Of a DNA stretch of 64,000 nucleotides, positions 37,842-47,796 are shown one piece after another. The notes below the pieces were generated by a model that did not search any database, was not told the origin of the DNA, and saw only the letters and a list, made by a program, of their open reading frames with translations. How positions within the stretch are numbered: position 1 is the first letter of the stretch; every line of letters begins with the position of its first letter. The stretch is from Bradyrhizobium canariense (GTDB lineage: Bacteria > Pseudomonadota > Alphaproteobacteria > Rhizobiales > Xanthobacteraceae). The stretch spans positions 62,001 through 126,000 of the forward strand of contig NZ_JAFCKJ010000001.1 of the NCBI RefSeq assembly GCF_018130465.1. The letters are read 5' to 3'. A program made the position numbers and the translations under genes.

Positions 37842-39239
37842 CTACTGCCCAGACGGCGTGCGCAGGCCGTGCCAGGCGTCGCGGACCTGCTGGTAGTGCA
37901 CCTCGGGCAGATAGTCCGGCGTGTTCAGGCTCAAGGTCTTGACGTCGAGATGGCCGACGGCGCTGAGCAGCGTGTAGGAGGCGATCACGCGGTCGCGCAG
38001 CGCGCCAATCAGGCGGGCCTTGGCCTGGATCAGATCGGCCTGCGAGTTCAGCACGTCGACCGTCGTGCGCTGTCCGCCGGCGGCCTCGCGCTGCACGCCC
38101 TGGAGCGCGACGGTCGCCGCCTTGACCTCGGACTCCGAGGCCGAGACCGCGACCTTGGCGCCTTCGTTGGCAACCCAGGCACTGGTCGCCGCAGTGCGGG
38201 CCTGGTTGCGCACCTGATCCAGCACGAGCCGGCTCTGCGCCGTGATCTCCTTGGCCTGCCGCGTCTGCGCCGCCGCCTGGCCGCCGTCGTAGATCGGCAC
38301 GGTGACATTGGCGACGATCGAGGCCTGGTCTTCGGCGAAGGTACCGAGCGTCGGGTCGTTGTTGCGGCTCTTGCTGGCGCTGCCCTGGACGCCCGCGCTC
38401 GGCAGCAGCGCGCCCTCGGCGACGCGGATGTTGGTGGAGGCGACATCGACGTCGAAGCCCGCCGCCATCACCGCCGGGTGCTGGCGGATCGCCATCGTCA
38501 GCGCGTCTTCGCGGCTCTTCGGCAGATAGCGGTCGACCACTTCGGCGGCCCGAAGCTGCGACGGCGCATTGCCGATCACCTGCGCGTAGACCGCCTGGCT
38601 CACCGCCAGCGCGACTTCCGCGGCGTTGAGATCGGCGAGCCCGCGGTTGAGCCGCGCTTCGGCCTGGGCGCTGTCGGTCGGCGTGACGTCGCCGGCGTTG
38701 AGGCGGCGCTGGGTGACCGAGAGCGTTTCGCGCAGGAAGGCGACGTTGGAGCGCTGCGCCTCGACCAGCGACTGGTTGGCGAGCACGTTGGTGTAGGCGG
38801 TGACGGCGTCGAGCAGCACGCCCTGGCCGACGTTGCGCAGCGCCTCGCGGCCCGACTGCACCTGGAGTTCGGCGGCGCGCACGTTGTTGGCGGTGCGGAA
38901 ACCGTTGAACAGGGTCTGCGTCACGGTGACGCCGATGATCCACGGCTTCAGATTGGCGGTCTGGATGGTGTTGTCGGGCAGCAGATTGCGCACCGATTGC
39001 AGCCCGGCGCTGAGGCTTGCCACGATCTGCGGCCGGTAGCCGGCGAGTGCCTGTGGCACGTTCTCGTCGGTGGCGCGCTGCCGCGCACGCTCGGCATTGA
39101 GCTGCGGATTGGTCTGGTAGGCCTTGGCCAGCGCCTCCGGCAGCGCTTCCGCCCATGCGGCAGAGGGCAGGGCGCAACAGAACGCCAGCGTGGTCCATGT
39201 CGCGAGCACAGGAGCCACGCCCGATCGATGCCGCGTCAT
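37842..39239 (-). CDS. tolC: TolC family outer-membrane efflux channel
   Basis: About 465 residues with a signal peptide (MTRHRSGVAPVLATW to AAWA) and the two repeated halves of TolC rich in coiled-coil sequence (LPEALAKAYQTNPQLNAERARQRA at the start; GVLLDAVTAYTNVLANQSLVEAQ mid-protein). It forms the trimeric channel for type I secretion or RND efflux. ATG 39239 fits the signal peptide; ATG 39272 has a better GGGA leader and gives 11 more residues. It could serve the orphan RND pump at 31-35 kb, but the two are not in one operon. Confidence 0.9.
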   Translation of the reverse strand: MTRHRSGVAPVLATWTTLAFCCALPSAAWAEALPEALAKAYQTNPQLNAERARQRATDENVPQALAGYRPQIVASLSAGLQSVRNLLPDNTIQTANLKPWIIGVTVTQTLFNGFRTANNVRAAELQVQSGREALRNVGQGVLLDAVTAYTNVLANQSLVEAQRSNVAFLRETLSVTQRRLNAGDVTPTDSAQAEARLNRGLADLNAAEVALAVSQAVYAQVIGNAPSQLRAAEVVDRYLPKSREDALTMAIRQHPAVMAAGFDVDVASTNIRVAEGALLPSAGVQGSASKSRNNDPTLGTFAEDQASIVANVTVPIYDGGQAAAQTRQAKEITAQSRLVLDQVRNQARTAATSAWVANEGAKVAVSASESEVKAATVALQGVQREAAGGQRTTVDVLNSQADLIQAKARLIGALRDRVIASYTLLSAVGHLDVKTLSLNTPDYLPEVHYQQVRDAWHGLRTPSGQ

Positions 39240-39460
39240 CACGCGACCAGCTCTGGCGGCACGCCCAATCATGTAATCCCGCAAATCCCGGCTGTCCGCC
39301 CCCGCCGACGGCGGCTCTCTTAACTGTTTAACCAGCCGAGGTCCCGCAGGCAAACTGCCGCGGGGAAAACCCCCATGTATTCCGTGCTTGTTGCAGGTAC
39401 GTCACAGGGATTCTGCGGGAAAGCGGCAGAGCCTTACACCAGCCTGACCGCTCGTCGGCT

Positions 39461-40240
39461 CTACCGGTTCTTGTTCACCGGCTTGCGCTTCTCGATGAAC
39501 GCCGCCATGCCCTCGGAGCGGTCTTCCAGCGCGAAGGTCGAGTGGAACAGGTTGCGCTCGACGCTCATGCCCTCGGCGAGCGTGGTCTCGAAGGCGCGGT
39601 TGACTGCTTCCTTGGCCATCGCGACCGCGGGCCGCGACATCGCGGCGATCTTCTCGGCCGTGGCCATCACCTCGTCCATCAGTCTGTCGGCCGGCACGAT
39701 GCGGCTGACGAGACCGCTTCGCTCGGCTTCGGCCGCATCCATCATGCGGCCGGTGAGGCAAAGGTCCATCGCCTTGGACTTGCCGATCGCACGGGTCAGG
39801 CGCTGGGTGCCGCCGATGCCGGGGATGGTGCCGAGCGTGATTTCGGGTTGGCCAAATTTGGCGGTGTCGGCGGCGATGATGAAGTCGCACATCATCGCGA
39901 GTTCGCAGCCGCCGCCGAGCGCATAGCCCGCGACCGCGGCGATCGTCGGCTTGCGGCAGCGCGCGACCCGATCGCCGCCGATCGCGGCAAAATCCTCTGA
40001 GAACATGTCGATGAAGCCTTTCGGCTGCATCTCCTTGATGTCGGCGCCGGCGGCAAATGCCTTCTCGCTGCCGGTCACGACGATGCAGCCGATGGCGTCA
40101 TCGGCTTCGAGATCGTCGACTGCCGCGGCGATCTCGCGGAAGACGCCGAAGGAGAGTGCGTTGAGCAGCTTCGGCCGGTTCAGCTTGATGATGCCGACCG
40201 CGCCTTTGCTTTCGACGATGATGTGTTCGAACGTGCTCAT
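39461..40240 (-). CDS. Enoyl-CoA hydratase
   Basis: A 259-residue crotonase with both catalytic glutamates, Glu113 ([11 protein letters not shown]) and Glu133 ([18 protein letters not shown]), and the oxyanion [11 protein letters not shown]. It hydrates 2-enoyl-CoA in fatty-acid or aromatic degradation. Length and motifs match the EchA/PaaF type; no linked beta-oxidation gene defines the substrate. The ATG at 40240 has GGTGGAG upstream. Confidence 0.94.
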   Translation of the reverse strand: MSTFEHIIVESKGAVGIIKLNRPKLLNALSFGVFREIAAAVDDLEADDAIGCIVVTGSEKAFAAGADIKEMQPKGFIDMFSEDFAAIGGDRVARCRKPTIAAVAGYALGGGCELAMMCDFIIAADTAKFGQPEITLGTIPGIGGTQRLTRAIGKSKAMDLCLTGRMMDAAEAERSGLVSRIVPADRLMDEVMATAEKIAAMSRPAVAMAKEAVNRAFETTLAEGMSVERNLFHSTFALEDRSEGMAAFIEKRKPVNKNR

Positions 40241-40402
40241 GCTCCACCCACGCTTTTGATTGAGCGGGCAATGTGCCCGCTGGCGCGGTGGGCTTCAAGG
40301 GGCCCCAAAGCGATCGGAGCAAGGCCGGCCGGAACACGCGGCGAGATGCGCGTTCCAGACGAGGTCCCGCGGGCGGGCAATCAGGCCAAAATCAAGCCAA
40401 AA

Positions 40403-41086
40403 TCAAGCCATGAACATGCGCGCGGCGGAGGCCAGCGTCAGCAGCGTGCCGACGCCGATGAAGATCTTGCCGATCAGGGAGCTCTGGTCCCAGGCCGAAC
40501 TCTGCTGGCTGCTTGCCATCACCGGCGCCGGGCGCGGCTGCGCGTCGATTGCGGCAATCACCGCCTTCTGCGCCGGCGCGTTGTCCTGTTGCAGGGCGGC
40601 GCGGTCGATGTCGTTGAGCTGATCGGGTGGGACGACCTGGCTCTCCGCGTTCGGGGCGGCGGTATTATCGGCCGCGGCCTGGACGTTGTCGTTGGCGCGA
40701 CCCGTCATTGCGGAGGCGGCAGCCGCGGTCGGCGTATCGGCGGCGGCGAGCTGCGCATTGGCGTTGGCGACTTCCGGCGGCATCTGGCTCGAGGCCGGCA
40801 CGTCACCATTGTCGGCCTTCGCCTCGTCGGCCGTTGCCGCGGCGTCCTTCTTGTCGGCCTTGTCGTCGGATTTCTGCGCCGTCTTGGTGCTGTCGCGATG
40901 ACGCGACGTGTGACGCCCCTGCTTGCTCGGCTTGACCGCGTCGGCCTGTTTGCCTGCGCTGTCCGACTTGCTGCTTGCGGCTGAAGCCGGCGCCGCCTGT
41001 GCTACGCCTCCGAACAGCAAGAAAGGCCCGGCCAAGAAAAGCCCGGCCAGGAGAATCACGGCCGCGCGCCCGCTGGCTTTCATCAT
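40403..41086 (-). CDS. Exported Ala/Lys/Asp-rich protein with C-terminal membrane segment
   Basis: A 227-residue protein I do not recognise. It has a signal peptide (MMKASGRAAVILLAGLFLAG to AQA), a low-complexity hydrophilic middle (residues 30-130 rich in Ala, Lys, Asp and Ser, with KSDDKADKKDAAATADEAKA) and a short C-terminal hydrophobic helix (SSLIGKIFIGVGTLLTLASA). GGGGAGAT precedes the paired ATG codons at 41086/41083. It lies divergent from ecfF across 292 bp and could be part of that regulon. The order (signal, charged spacer, anchor) suggests an envelope-spanning protein. Confidence 0.72.
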   Translation of the reverse strand: MMKASGRAAVILLAGLFLAGPFLLFGGVAQAAPASAASSKSDSAGKQADAVKPSKQGRHTSRHRDSTKTAQKSDDKADKKDAAATADEAKADNGDVPASSQMPPEVANANAQLAAADTPTAAAASAMTGRANDNVQAAADNTAAPNAESQVVPPDQLNDIDRAALQQDNAPAQKAVIAAIDAQPRPAPVMASSQQSSAWDQSSLIGKIFIGVGTLLTLASAARMFMA

Positions 41087-41378
41087 GTTGAAGATCTCCC
41101 CAATTCCGCCCGTCCCGGGACCGAACAGAGACCCTGGGGCGTGACGACAGCGGGGCAGAAAATGGGAATCTTCGGGCCACTCCGGGCAAAAGCGCGGCAA
41201 ACCGTTGCCTTCGCAGCCGGCCGCCGGGTGCGGACGGGACCGATCGGTGTTATGAGCCGTCCCAGATCTTGACGGCCGTATCGGTCGCGTGGCCAAGCAA
41301 AGATCACGAATTCGTGATCTTGCCGCTGCCGGCGTAACAAACTGAAAGAGCGGCCGAATTGCATGGTGAGGGGCGCGC

Positions 41379-41924
41379 GTGCGCGGACGTGAGGACGAGT
41401 GGACCGGCCTGATGCGGTCGGCCATGGCAGGCGATGACGCGGCGTATCATCGCCTGTTGAAGGCGGTCACGCCTGTGCTGCGCGCTGCCGCGAGGCGCGG
41501 CCTGGCGCGGGCCGGGCAGCCTCCCGACCAGGCCGAGGATATCGTGCAGGAGATTCTGTTGGCGGTGCATCTGAAGCGGCACACCTGGGACAGCGAGGCC
41601 CCCTTCGCCCCGTGGCTGTTTGCGATCGGCCGCAACAAGCTGATCGACATGCTGCGGCGGCGGGGCAGGCGGATCTTCGTCAATATCGACGATTTCGCCG
41701 AGACCTTGCCGGGCGAGGTGCCGCAGGAGACGGCTTCGGCCGGCGAGGTCGCAAGCCAGCTCAATACGTTGCCGCAACGCCAGCGCGATGTGTTGCAGTC
41801 GATCGCGGTCGACAGCACCTCGATCAAGGACACGGCGGCGAAATATTCGATGAGCGAGGGCGCGGTGCGGGTCGCGCTGCATCGCGGGCTTGCGGCGCTG
41901 ACTGCCAAACTGCGGGACCAGTAG
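41379..41924 (+). CDS. ecfF: EcfF-like ECF sigma factor
   Basis: A 181-residue ECF sigma factor with region 2 (AEDIVQEILLAVHLKRHTW and FAPWLFAIGRNKLIDMLRR) and region 4 (LPQRQRDVLQSIAVDSTSIKDTAAKYSMSEGAVRVALHRGL). It begins at GTG 41379 after GAGGGG. The partner anti-sigma follows 2 bp downstream and has the OsrA cysteine pattern, so this is the EcfF described in Bradyrhizobium as responding to reactive oxygen species. The upstream stretch GTAAC near 41335 may hold an autoregulatory promoter, but I could not confirm it. Confidence 0.88.
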   Translation: MRGREDEWTGLMRSAMAGDDAAYHRLLKAVTPVLRAAARRGLARAGQPPDQAEDIVQEILLAVHLKRHTWDSEAPFAPWLFAIGRNKLIDMLRRRGRRIFVNIDDFAETLPGEVPQETASAGEVASQLNTLPQRQRDVLQSIAVDSTSIKDTAAKYSMSEGAVRVALHRGLAALTAKLRDQ

Positions 41925-41926
41925 TC

Positions 41927-42565
41927 ATGGATACCGATCAACTCATTCGCTCGCTCGCGGCCGACAACGCCCATCGCGCGCCGCGCGTCGGCGCGGTACT
42001 GACCATGGCGCTGCTGGTCGCCGCGCCCCTGTCGATCCTGATCTTCGCCACCTTCCTCGGTGTGCGTCACGACGTGATGAGCGCGATGCACAACCCGTTC
42101 TTCGACATGAAGTTCGCGGTCACGCTGTCGCTCGCGATCCCCGCGATCATCGTCAGTCTGCATCTGTCGCGTCCCGAAGCCTTGCTGCGCGGCTGGGGTT
42201 GGCTGCTGCTGCTTCCCGTCGGGCTGCTCGCGGTGGCGATCGGCAGTGAGGCGATGATGGCGCCGGCCATGCCGATGACGATGCGATTGATGGGCAAGAA
42301 TTCCAGGGTGTGCCTGTTCGCAATCCCCGCGATGTCGCTCCCCCTGCTTGCCGGGGCGCTGTTCGGCCTGCGCCACGGCGCGCCGTCGCACCCCGCGCTC
42401 GCCGGCGCGCTCGCCGGCCTGGTGTCGGCGGGCCTCGCCGCGACGCTGTACGCCTCGCACTGCACCGACGATTCGCCGCTGTTCGTCGCGACCTGGTACA
42501 CGCTCGCGACCGCGCTGGTGACCGCGATCGGGGCGCTCGTGGGCTCGAAAGTCTTGCGCTACTAG
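41927..42565 (+). CDS. osrA: OsrA-like NrsF-family (DUF1109) membrane anti-sigma factor
   Basis: A 212-residue protein with six predicted helices (from about residues 22-42, 62-80, 88-105, 130-148, 158-175 and 185-208). It has exactly two cysteines, Cys129 (NSRVCLF) and Cys179 (ASHCTDD), the pair that senses oxidants in the B. japonicum OsrA anti-sigma. It holds the EcfF sigma inactive until oxidation. ATG 41927 follows the ecfF stop directly. No other cysteines are present, which makes the sensing assignment strong. Confidence 0.9.
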   Translation: MDTDQLIRSLAADNAHRAPRVGAVLTMALLVAAPLSILIFATFLGVRHDVMSAMHNPFFDMKFAVTLSLAIPAIIVSLHLSRPEALLRGWGWLLLLPVGLLAVAIGSEAMMAPAMPMTMRLMGKNSRVCLFAIPAMSLPLLAGALFGLRHGAPSHPALAGALAGLVSAGLAATLYASHCTDDSPLFVATWYTLATALVTAIGALVGSKVLRY

Positions 42566-42800
42566 AGTCCTACCAGCGTCCTGCGCTATTGCAGGCGTTC
42601 CGCGAAAATCGACGTCGCGTCACATCGCCGCGACTTCCGGCTTTCGGCCAGCGCAATCGCGCCTGCATTCATGAATGACGGACATAAGGTCATGCCGTTG
42701 TGAACGGCTAATCCCGGTCGCGGCTAGAAACTAAGTTCGGTTGGACGACTTCTATCCGGAGCGTCGATGGACGCTGCTGTAGCGAGGGATATGCCCAACC

Positions 42801-43463
42801 ATGCGAAAACCCAGCGCATTCGAAATGTCGCGGCGGAACCTTCTGATCGGAACCGCCACATCGGTCGCGATCGGCGCCGCGTCACGCGCCGCCGAGGCTC
42901 AGAATTCAGCCGCGCAGCCTCTGACCGCTGCGACTGTGGCAGAAGGGCCTGCGATGGCGACGGTGTCTTTCAACGTCAACGGCGAGGTCCGCGCGCTGAA
43001 GCTGGACACCCGGACCACATTGCTGGACGCATTGCGCGAACATCTCCATCTCACCGGCACCAAGAAGGGCTGCGATCACGGCCAGTGCGGCGCCTGCACC
43101 GTGACCGTCGGCGGGCAGCGCATCAATTCCTGCCTGACGCTCGCGGTCATGCATGAGGGCGACAGCGTCACCACGATCGAGGGGCTCGGTACACCGGAGC
43201 ACATGCATCCGATGCAGGCCGCCTTCGTCAAGCATGATGGCTTCCAGTGCGGCTATTGCACGCCTGGCCAGATCTGCTCGGCGGTGGCCGTGCTCGACGA
43301 GATCAAGGCCGGCATTCCGAGTCACGTCACTGGCGATCTGAACGTCGCGCCCGAATTGACGAACGCCGAACTGCGCGAGCGCATGAGCGGCAACATCTGC
43401 CGTTGTGGCGCCTATTCCAACATCGCCGAGGCAATCACCGAGGTCGCCGGGAGGCCCGCATGA
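42801..43463 (+). CDS. paoA: Periplasmic aldehyde oxidoreductase [2Fe-2S] subunit
   Basis: A 220-residue iron-sulfur subunit of the xanthine oxidase family with a twin-arginine signal ([13 protein letters not shown]). Cluster one is Cys91, Cys96, Cys99 and Cys111; cluster two is Cys150, Cys153, Cys200 and Cys202. The Tat signal is the hallmark of PaoA (YagT), whose complex with the FAD and molybdenum subunits oxidises aldehydes in the periplasm. The stop overlaps the next start by 4 bp (ATGA). An alternative ATG eight codons later is possible. Confidence 0.92.
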   Translation: MRKPSAFEMSRRNLLIGTATSVAIGAASRAAEAQNSAAQPLTAATVAEGPAMATVSFNVNGEVRALKLDTRTTLLDALREHLHLTGTKKGCDHGQCGACTVTVGGQRINSCLTLAVMHEGDSVTTIEGLGTPEHMHPMQAAFVKHDGFQCGYCTPGQICSAVAVLDEIKAGIPSHVTGDLNVAPELTNAELRERMSGNICRCGAYSNIAEAITEVAGRPA

Positions 43464-44410
43464 AATCCTTTACTTACGAGAAGGCGCATTCGCCCGCGGC
43501 GGCGGCCTCTGCGGCCGTTCGCACCACCAACGCAAAATTCATCGCCGGCGGCACCAATCTGCTCGACCTGATGAAGCTGGAAATCGAGACGCCGTCCCAT
43601 CTGATCGACGTCAACGGGCTGGCATTCGACAAGGTCGAAGCGACTCCCGAGGGAGGCTTGCGCATCGGCGCGCTTGTGCGCAACACGGCCTTGGCTGCGG
43701 ACCAGCGTGTGCGGCGTGACTACGGCCTGCTTTCGCGCGCGCTGCTCGCCGGCGCCTCGGGCCAATTGCGCAACAAGGCGACCACCGCAGGCAATCTGCT
43801 GCAACGGACGCGTTGCCCGTATTTCTATGACACCAACCAGCCCTGCAACAAGCGCAATCCCGGCAGCGGCTGCGCGGCCATCGGCGGCATCACCCGCCAG
43901 CACGCGGTGATCGGCTCCAGCGACGCTTGCATCGCGACCCACCCGAGCGACATGGCGATCGCCATGCGCGCGCTCGATGCGACCGTCCAGACGGTTCGCC
44001 CTGATGGCACGACCCGAAATATTTCGATTGCCGATCTCCATCGCTTGCCGGGAGACACGCCGCATCTCGAGACGACGCTCGTGGCCGGCGAGCTGATCAC
44101 ATCCGTGACGCTTCCGAAGCCCGTTGGCGGAACGCACGTCTACCGGAAGGTGCGTGACCGCGCCTCCTATGCATTCGCGTTGGTTTCGGTCGGAGCGATC
44201 GTCCAGCGCGATGGAACGGGACGGGTCGCTGTCGGGGGAATCGCTCACAAGCCGTGGCGGGTCGAGGCGGCCGACGCGGAGATTCCGCGCGGTGCCAAGG
44301 CCGTCGCCACACGCTTGCTCGACGGTGCCAAGCCGACCCGGGACAACGCGTTCAAGCTGGCATTGGTCGAGCGCACGCTCGCCGCCGTGCTCACCGAAGC
44401 AAAGGGCTGA
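43460..44410 (+). CDS. paoB: Aldehyde oxidoreductase FAD/[4Fe-4S] subunit
   Basis: A 316-residue FAD subunit. FAD motifs are [14 protein letters not shown] (about residue 27) and the TTAGNLLQ loop. Four cysteines, Cys119, Cys128, Cys138 and Cys157, match the extra [4Fe-4S] site known in PaoB, which distinguishes it from ordinary xanthine dehydrogenase FAD subunits. No signal peptide of its own; it would be exported with PaoA as a folded complex. It overlaps paoA by 4 bp and lies 3 bp before paoC. Confidence 0.92.
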   Translation: MKSFTYEKAHSPAAAASAAVRTTNAKFIAGGTNLLDLMKLEIETPSHLIDVNGLAFDKVEATPEGGLRIGALVRNTALAADQRVRRDYGLLSRALLAGASGQLRNKATTAGNLLQRTRCPYFYDTNQPCNKRNPGSGCAAIGGITRQHAVIGSSDACIATHPSDMAIAMRALDATVQTVRPDGTTRNISIADLHRLPGDTPHLETTLVAGELITSVTLPKPVGGTHVYRKVRDRASYAFALVSVGAIVQRDGTGRVAVGGIAHKPWRVEAADAEIPRGAKAVATRLLDGAKPTRDNAFKLALVERTLAAVLTEAKG

Positions 44411-44413
44411 GCC

Positions 44414-46618
44414 ATGAAGTTCGATACGCCCGCAACCACCAATCCGATCGACCAGCTCAAGATCATCGGCCACGCGACCAGCCGGATCGACGGCCCTCTC
44501 AAGACAACGGGGAGGGCAACCTACGCCTATGAATGGCACGATGCCGGCTCGCGCCCTGCCTATGGCTACATCGTCGGTTCGGCCATCGCCAAGGGCCGGA
44601 TCGTGTCGATCGACCTGTCGCGCGCCAAGGCCGCGCCGGGCGTCATTTCAATCGTGACCGCAGAAAATGCCGGCAAGCTCGGTAAAGGCAATTACAACAC
44701 TGCGAAGCTGCTCGGCGGCCCCGAGATCGACCACTACCACCAGGCCGTCGCGGTCGTCGTTGCCGAAACCTTTGAACAGGCCCGCGCCGCGGCCCAGCTT
44801 GTCCAGGTCAATTACAGCGCGGCGAAGGGCTCGTTCGACCTGGCCGCCGGACGGGACGGCGCCGCAAAACCTCCCGGTCGCGGCGACGACCAGCCGGACA
44901 CGAATGTCGGCGATTTTCCCAGTGCCTTCGCCGCCGCGCCGGTGCAACTCGATGCGACCTACACCACCCCGGATCAAGCCCATGCCATGATGGAGCCGCA
45001 TGCGTCGATGGCGGCGTGGGACGGCGACAAGCTTACGCTCTGGACATCCAACCAGATGATTGCCTGGACCACCGGGGACGTTGCGAAGACGCTCGGTCTG
45101 CCCAAGGAAAACGTTCGCCTGATTTCACCCTTCATCGGAGGGGGCTTTGGAGGAAAACTGTTTCTCCGTTCGGACGCGATCCTCGCAGCATTGGGCGCGC
45201 GCGCTGCCAACCGTCCGGTCAAGGTCGCGATGCAGCGCCCGCTGATGTTCAACAACACCACGCATCGTCCGGCGACGATCCAGCGGATTCGCATCGGTGC
45301 GGGCAGGGACGGCAAGATCACCGCGATCGGACACGAAAGCTGGTCGGGCAATTTGCCGGAAGGCAGGCCGGAGACGGCGGTCCAGCAGACCCGTCTGCTC
45401 TATGCCGGCGAGAACCGGATGACGGCGTTGCGTCTGGCCATGCTGGACCTGCCCGAGGGCAACGCCATGCGTGCGCCTGGCGAGGCGCCCGGCATGATGG
45501 CGCTGGAGATCGCCATGGACGAGATGGCGGAGCGGCTGAATCTCGATCCGATCGAATTCCGCGCGCGCAACGACACCCAGGTCGATCCCGAACACACGAA
45601 CCGTCCTTTCTCGCAGCGGCAGCTCGTCGCGTGCATGAAGATCGGTGCGGAACGCTTTGGGTGGAGCGCGCGAAATGCCGAGCCCGGCAAGCGGCGGGAA
45701 GGCCGCTGGCTGGTGGGCTTGGGCATGGCGGCGGCGTTCCGCAACAACCTTCTGATGAAGTCGGGCGCGCGCGTTCGTCTCGACAGAAGCGGGACCGTCA
45801 CCGTCGAGACCGACATGACGGACATCGGAACCGGCAGCTACACCATCATCGCCCAGACCGCGGCAGAGATGATGGGGCTGCCACTCGAAAAGGTCGTGGT
45901 GCGCCTCGGCGACTCCAGCTTCCCCGTATCCGCCGGCTCCGGCGGGCAGTTCGGTGCGAACAATTCGACCTCAGGCGTTTATGCCGCTTGCGTCAAGTTG
46001 CGCGAGACGGTGGCGCAGAAGCTCGGCTTCAATTCCGCTGACGTCGCGTTTTCAGACGGGCAGGTGTCGTCGGGCAACCGAAGCGTCCCGCTGGGACAGG
46101 CTGCGTCGGACGGCGAACTTCTGGCGGAGGATTCGATCGAGTATGGTGATCTCGCCAAGACGCATCAGCAATCCACGTTTGGCGCTCATTTCGTCGAACT
46201 CGGCGTCGATGTGGCGACGGCCGAGATTCGTGTCCGCCGCATGCTCGCCGTCTGTGCCGCAGGCCGTGTCCTCAATCCGAAGACGGCGCGCAGCCAGGTG
46301 ATCGGCGCAATGACGATGGGCGTCGGCGCGGCGCTGATGGAAGAGTTGGCGGTGGACAAGCGCACCGGTTTCTTCGTCAACCATGATCTCGCCGGCTACG
46401 AAGTACCGGTTCATGCAGACATTCCGCACCAGGACACCATCTTCCTGGACGAAACGGACCCGATGTCTTCGCCGATGAAGGCCAAGGGGATCGGTGAACT
46501 CGGGCTGTGCGGCGTCGCTGCCGCGCTCGCCAACGCCATCTACAACGCGACCGGCATACGCGTGCGCGACTACCCGATCACGCTCGACAAGCTGCTGCAA
46601 CGCATGCCCGACGCATGA
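44414..46618 (+). CDS. paoC: Aldehyde oxidoreductase molybdenum-binding subunit
   Basis: A 734-residue molybdopterin cytosine dinucleotide subunit. Family landmarks are FIGGGFGGKLF, GNAMRAPGEAPG and the base Glu695 in KGIGELG near the C-terminus. It carries out aldehyde hydroxylation in the PaoABC complex; substrate range is not evident. It ends the paoABC operon, with its stop only 11 bp from the convergent DUF2336 gene. The paoD-type maturation gene is not in the window and must be supplied elsewhere. Confidence 0.92.
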   Translation: MKFDTPATTNPIDQLKIIGHATSRIDGPLKTTGRATYAYEWHDAGSRPAYGYIVGSAIAKGRIVSIDLSRAKAAPGVISIVTAENAGKLGKGNYNTAKLLGGPEIDHYHQAVAVVVAETFEQARAAAQLVQVNYSAAKGSFDLAAGRDGAAKPPGRGDDQPDTNVGDFPSAFAAAPVQLDATYTTPDQAHAMMEPHASMAAWDGDKLTLWTSNQMIAWTTGDVAKTLGLPKENVRLISPFIGGGFGGKLFLRSDAILAALGARAANRPVKVAMQRPLMFNNTTHRPATIQRIRIGAGRDGKITAIGHESWSGNLPEGRPETAVQQTRLLYAGENRMTALRLAMLDLPEGNAMRAPGEAPGMMALEIAMDEMAERLNLDPIEFRARNDTQVDPEHTNRPFSQRQLVACMKIGAERFGWSARNAEPGKRREGRWLVGLGMAAAFRNNLLMKSGARVRLDRSGTVTVETDMTDIGTGSYTIIAQTAAEMMGLPLEKVVVRLGDSSFPVSAGSGGQFGANNSTSGVYAACVKLRETVAQKLGFNSADVAFSDGQVSSGNRSVPLGQAASDGELLAEDSIEYGDLAKTHQQSTFGAHFVELGVDVATAEIRVRRMLAVCAAGRVLNPKTARSQVIGAMTMGVGAALMEELAVDKRTGFFVNHDLAGYEVPVHADIPHQDTIFLDETDPMSSPMKAKGIGELGLCGVAAALANAIYNATGIRVRDYPITLDKLLQRMPDA

Positions 46619-46629
46619 CGGTGACGGCT

Positions 46630-47733
46630 TCACGCCGCCGGCGTCGCGCCCTGCTGCATGCGGTGGAAGCGCAGCACCTGCTGCGCGGTCGAGCTGCGCA
46701 GCGCCTCGTAAGCGTCGCGCAGCGTCAACATGTCGGTCTGCGAGCCGCCTGACAGCTTTTCGCGCAGGGCGATGATGGCGCGCACGCTCGACCATTGCAT
46801 GGCCGCGACCTTGGCGAGGATCATCACGCCCTCGGTCCGGCTTTCGATCATCATGGTCTCGGCGGTCTCGACCGCGACGCCAGCAAGCGCCGCGAGCCCC
46901 GCATTGGTCTCGTCGAACTTGCCTTGCTCCGCGAAGGTGGCGACCTGGAGCTCGGTGAGGCGGCCGTCCGCGTGCAGCGACTTCACCAGCGCCCGCGCCA
47001 TCTCGGTCTGCCTGGTCATTGTGGCGGCACGGATCCGCTGGGCGGCTTCCTGGACCACGCTGGACACGTCCTCCGCGAGCTCCGGATGCGCTGCCTCCAG
47101 CTTCCTGCGCACGGTCAAGGACGCCTTCGCGACCAGCTTCAAATAATGATGGCGGGGCAGGTCGGGCCGCAGGCCGATGCAGGTGGCGAGGTCGTCGTCA
47201 CGTTCGGCGCGGGTCACGAGGTCGGCGAGACTTCCCTCGGACAGCTGCGCGCCCGGATTGCCGACGGTCGATTGCACCACGTCCTCGTCGCCGCGGGTCA
47301 CCAGCACGTCGGTCAGCGCTTCCGACAGCACCCGCCGCAGCGAGATCGCCTTGAGATGGGCCTGGCCCCTGGTGCGCGCGATCTCGATCAGGGTCGCCTC
47401 GTCCAGCCGTTCGGATTTCGACAGCACGGGGCCGGAAACCTCGATCACCTCGTCGAGCGCGAGCGTGCGGATGGTCTTCGGCGGCGCAGCCGCGATCGGT
47501 GCGAGGCGGTCGGCGAGCAGCGCCCTGGCGGACGTCTCGATCTGCTCGATCAGGCATTGGAACACGTCGTCGAACACGCGGACGTGGTCGTCGGAATAGT
47601 CCACCACGTTGCCCAAGAAGAGATCGGTGACGCGGCGCAGCGTCTCGACCCGGTGCGCAACGGTGCCGTGCGAGAGCGCCGTTTGCAATTCCTCGAGCAG
47701 ACTCTCGGATGATTTCGCGGATTTGGATCTCAT
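46630..47733 (-). CDS. DUF2336 domain protein
   Basis: A 367-residue mostly helical protein of the alphaproteobacterial DUF2336 family, seen in repeated alpha-helical hairpins (RVETLRRVTDLFLGN, VSSVVQEAAQRIRAAT and so on). It has no signal peptide or membrane helix, so it is cytosolic. Function unknown; relatives are often found with signalling genes. The gene follows the diguanylate cyclase gene by 63 bp on the same strand, so the two may be co-expressed. Confidence 0.85.
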   Translation of the reverse strand: MRSKSAKSSESLLEELQTALSHGTVAHRVETLRRVTDLFLGNVVDYSDDHVRVFDDVFQCLIEQIETSARALLADRLAPIAAAPPKTIRTLALDEVIEVSGPVLSKSERLDEATLIEIARTRGQAHLKAISLRRVLSEALTDVLVTRGDEDVVQSTVGNPGAQLSEGSLADLVTRAERDDDLATCIGLRPDLPRHHYLKLVAKASLTVRRKLEAAHPELAEDVSSVVQEAAQRIRAATMTRQTEMARALVKSLHADGRLTELQVATFAEQGKFDETNAGLAALAGVAVETAETMMIESRTEGVMILAKVAAMQWSSVRAIIALREKLSGGSQTDMLTLRDAYEALRSSTAQQVLRFHRMQQGATPAA

Positions 47734-47796
47734 TGCCCTGTCCTGGAGCGTTCGGCCCGGCGGCGGCTTCTGTCGCGCCGGGAGAAAATGGATTGG

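Noticed and set aside
40331-40354. GGAAC-N15-CGTT resembling an EcfG promoter
   Set aside because: Spacing is 15, one short of the accepted 16-17, and no plus-strand gene starts nearby.
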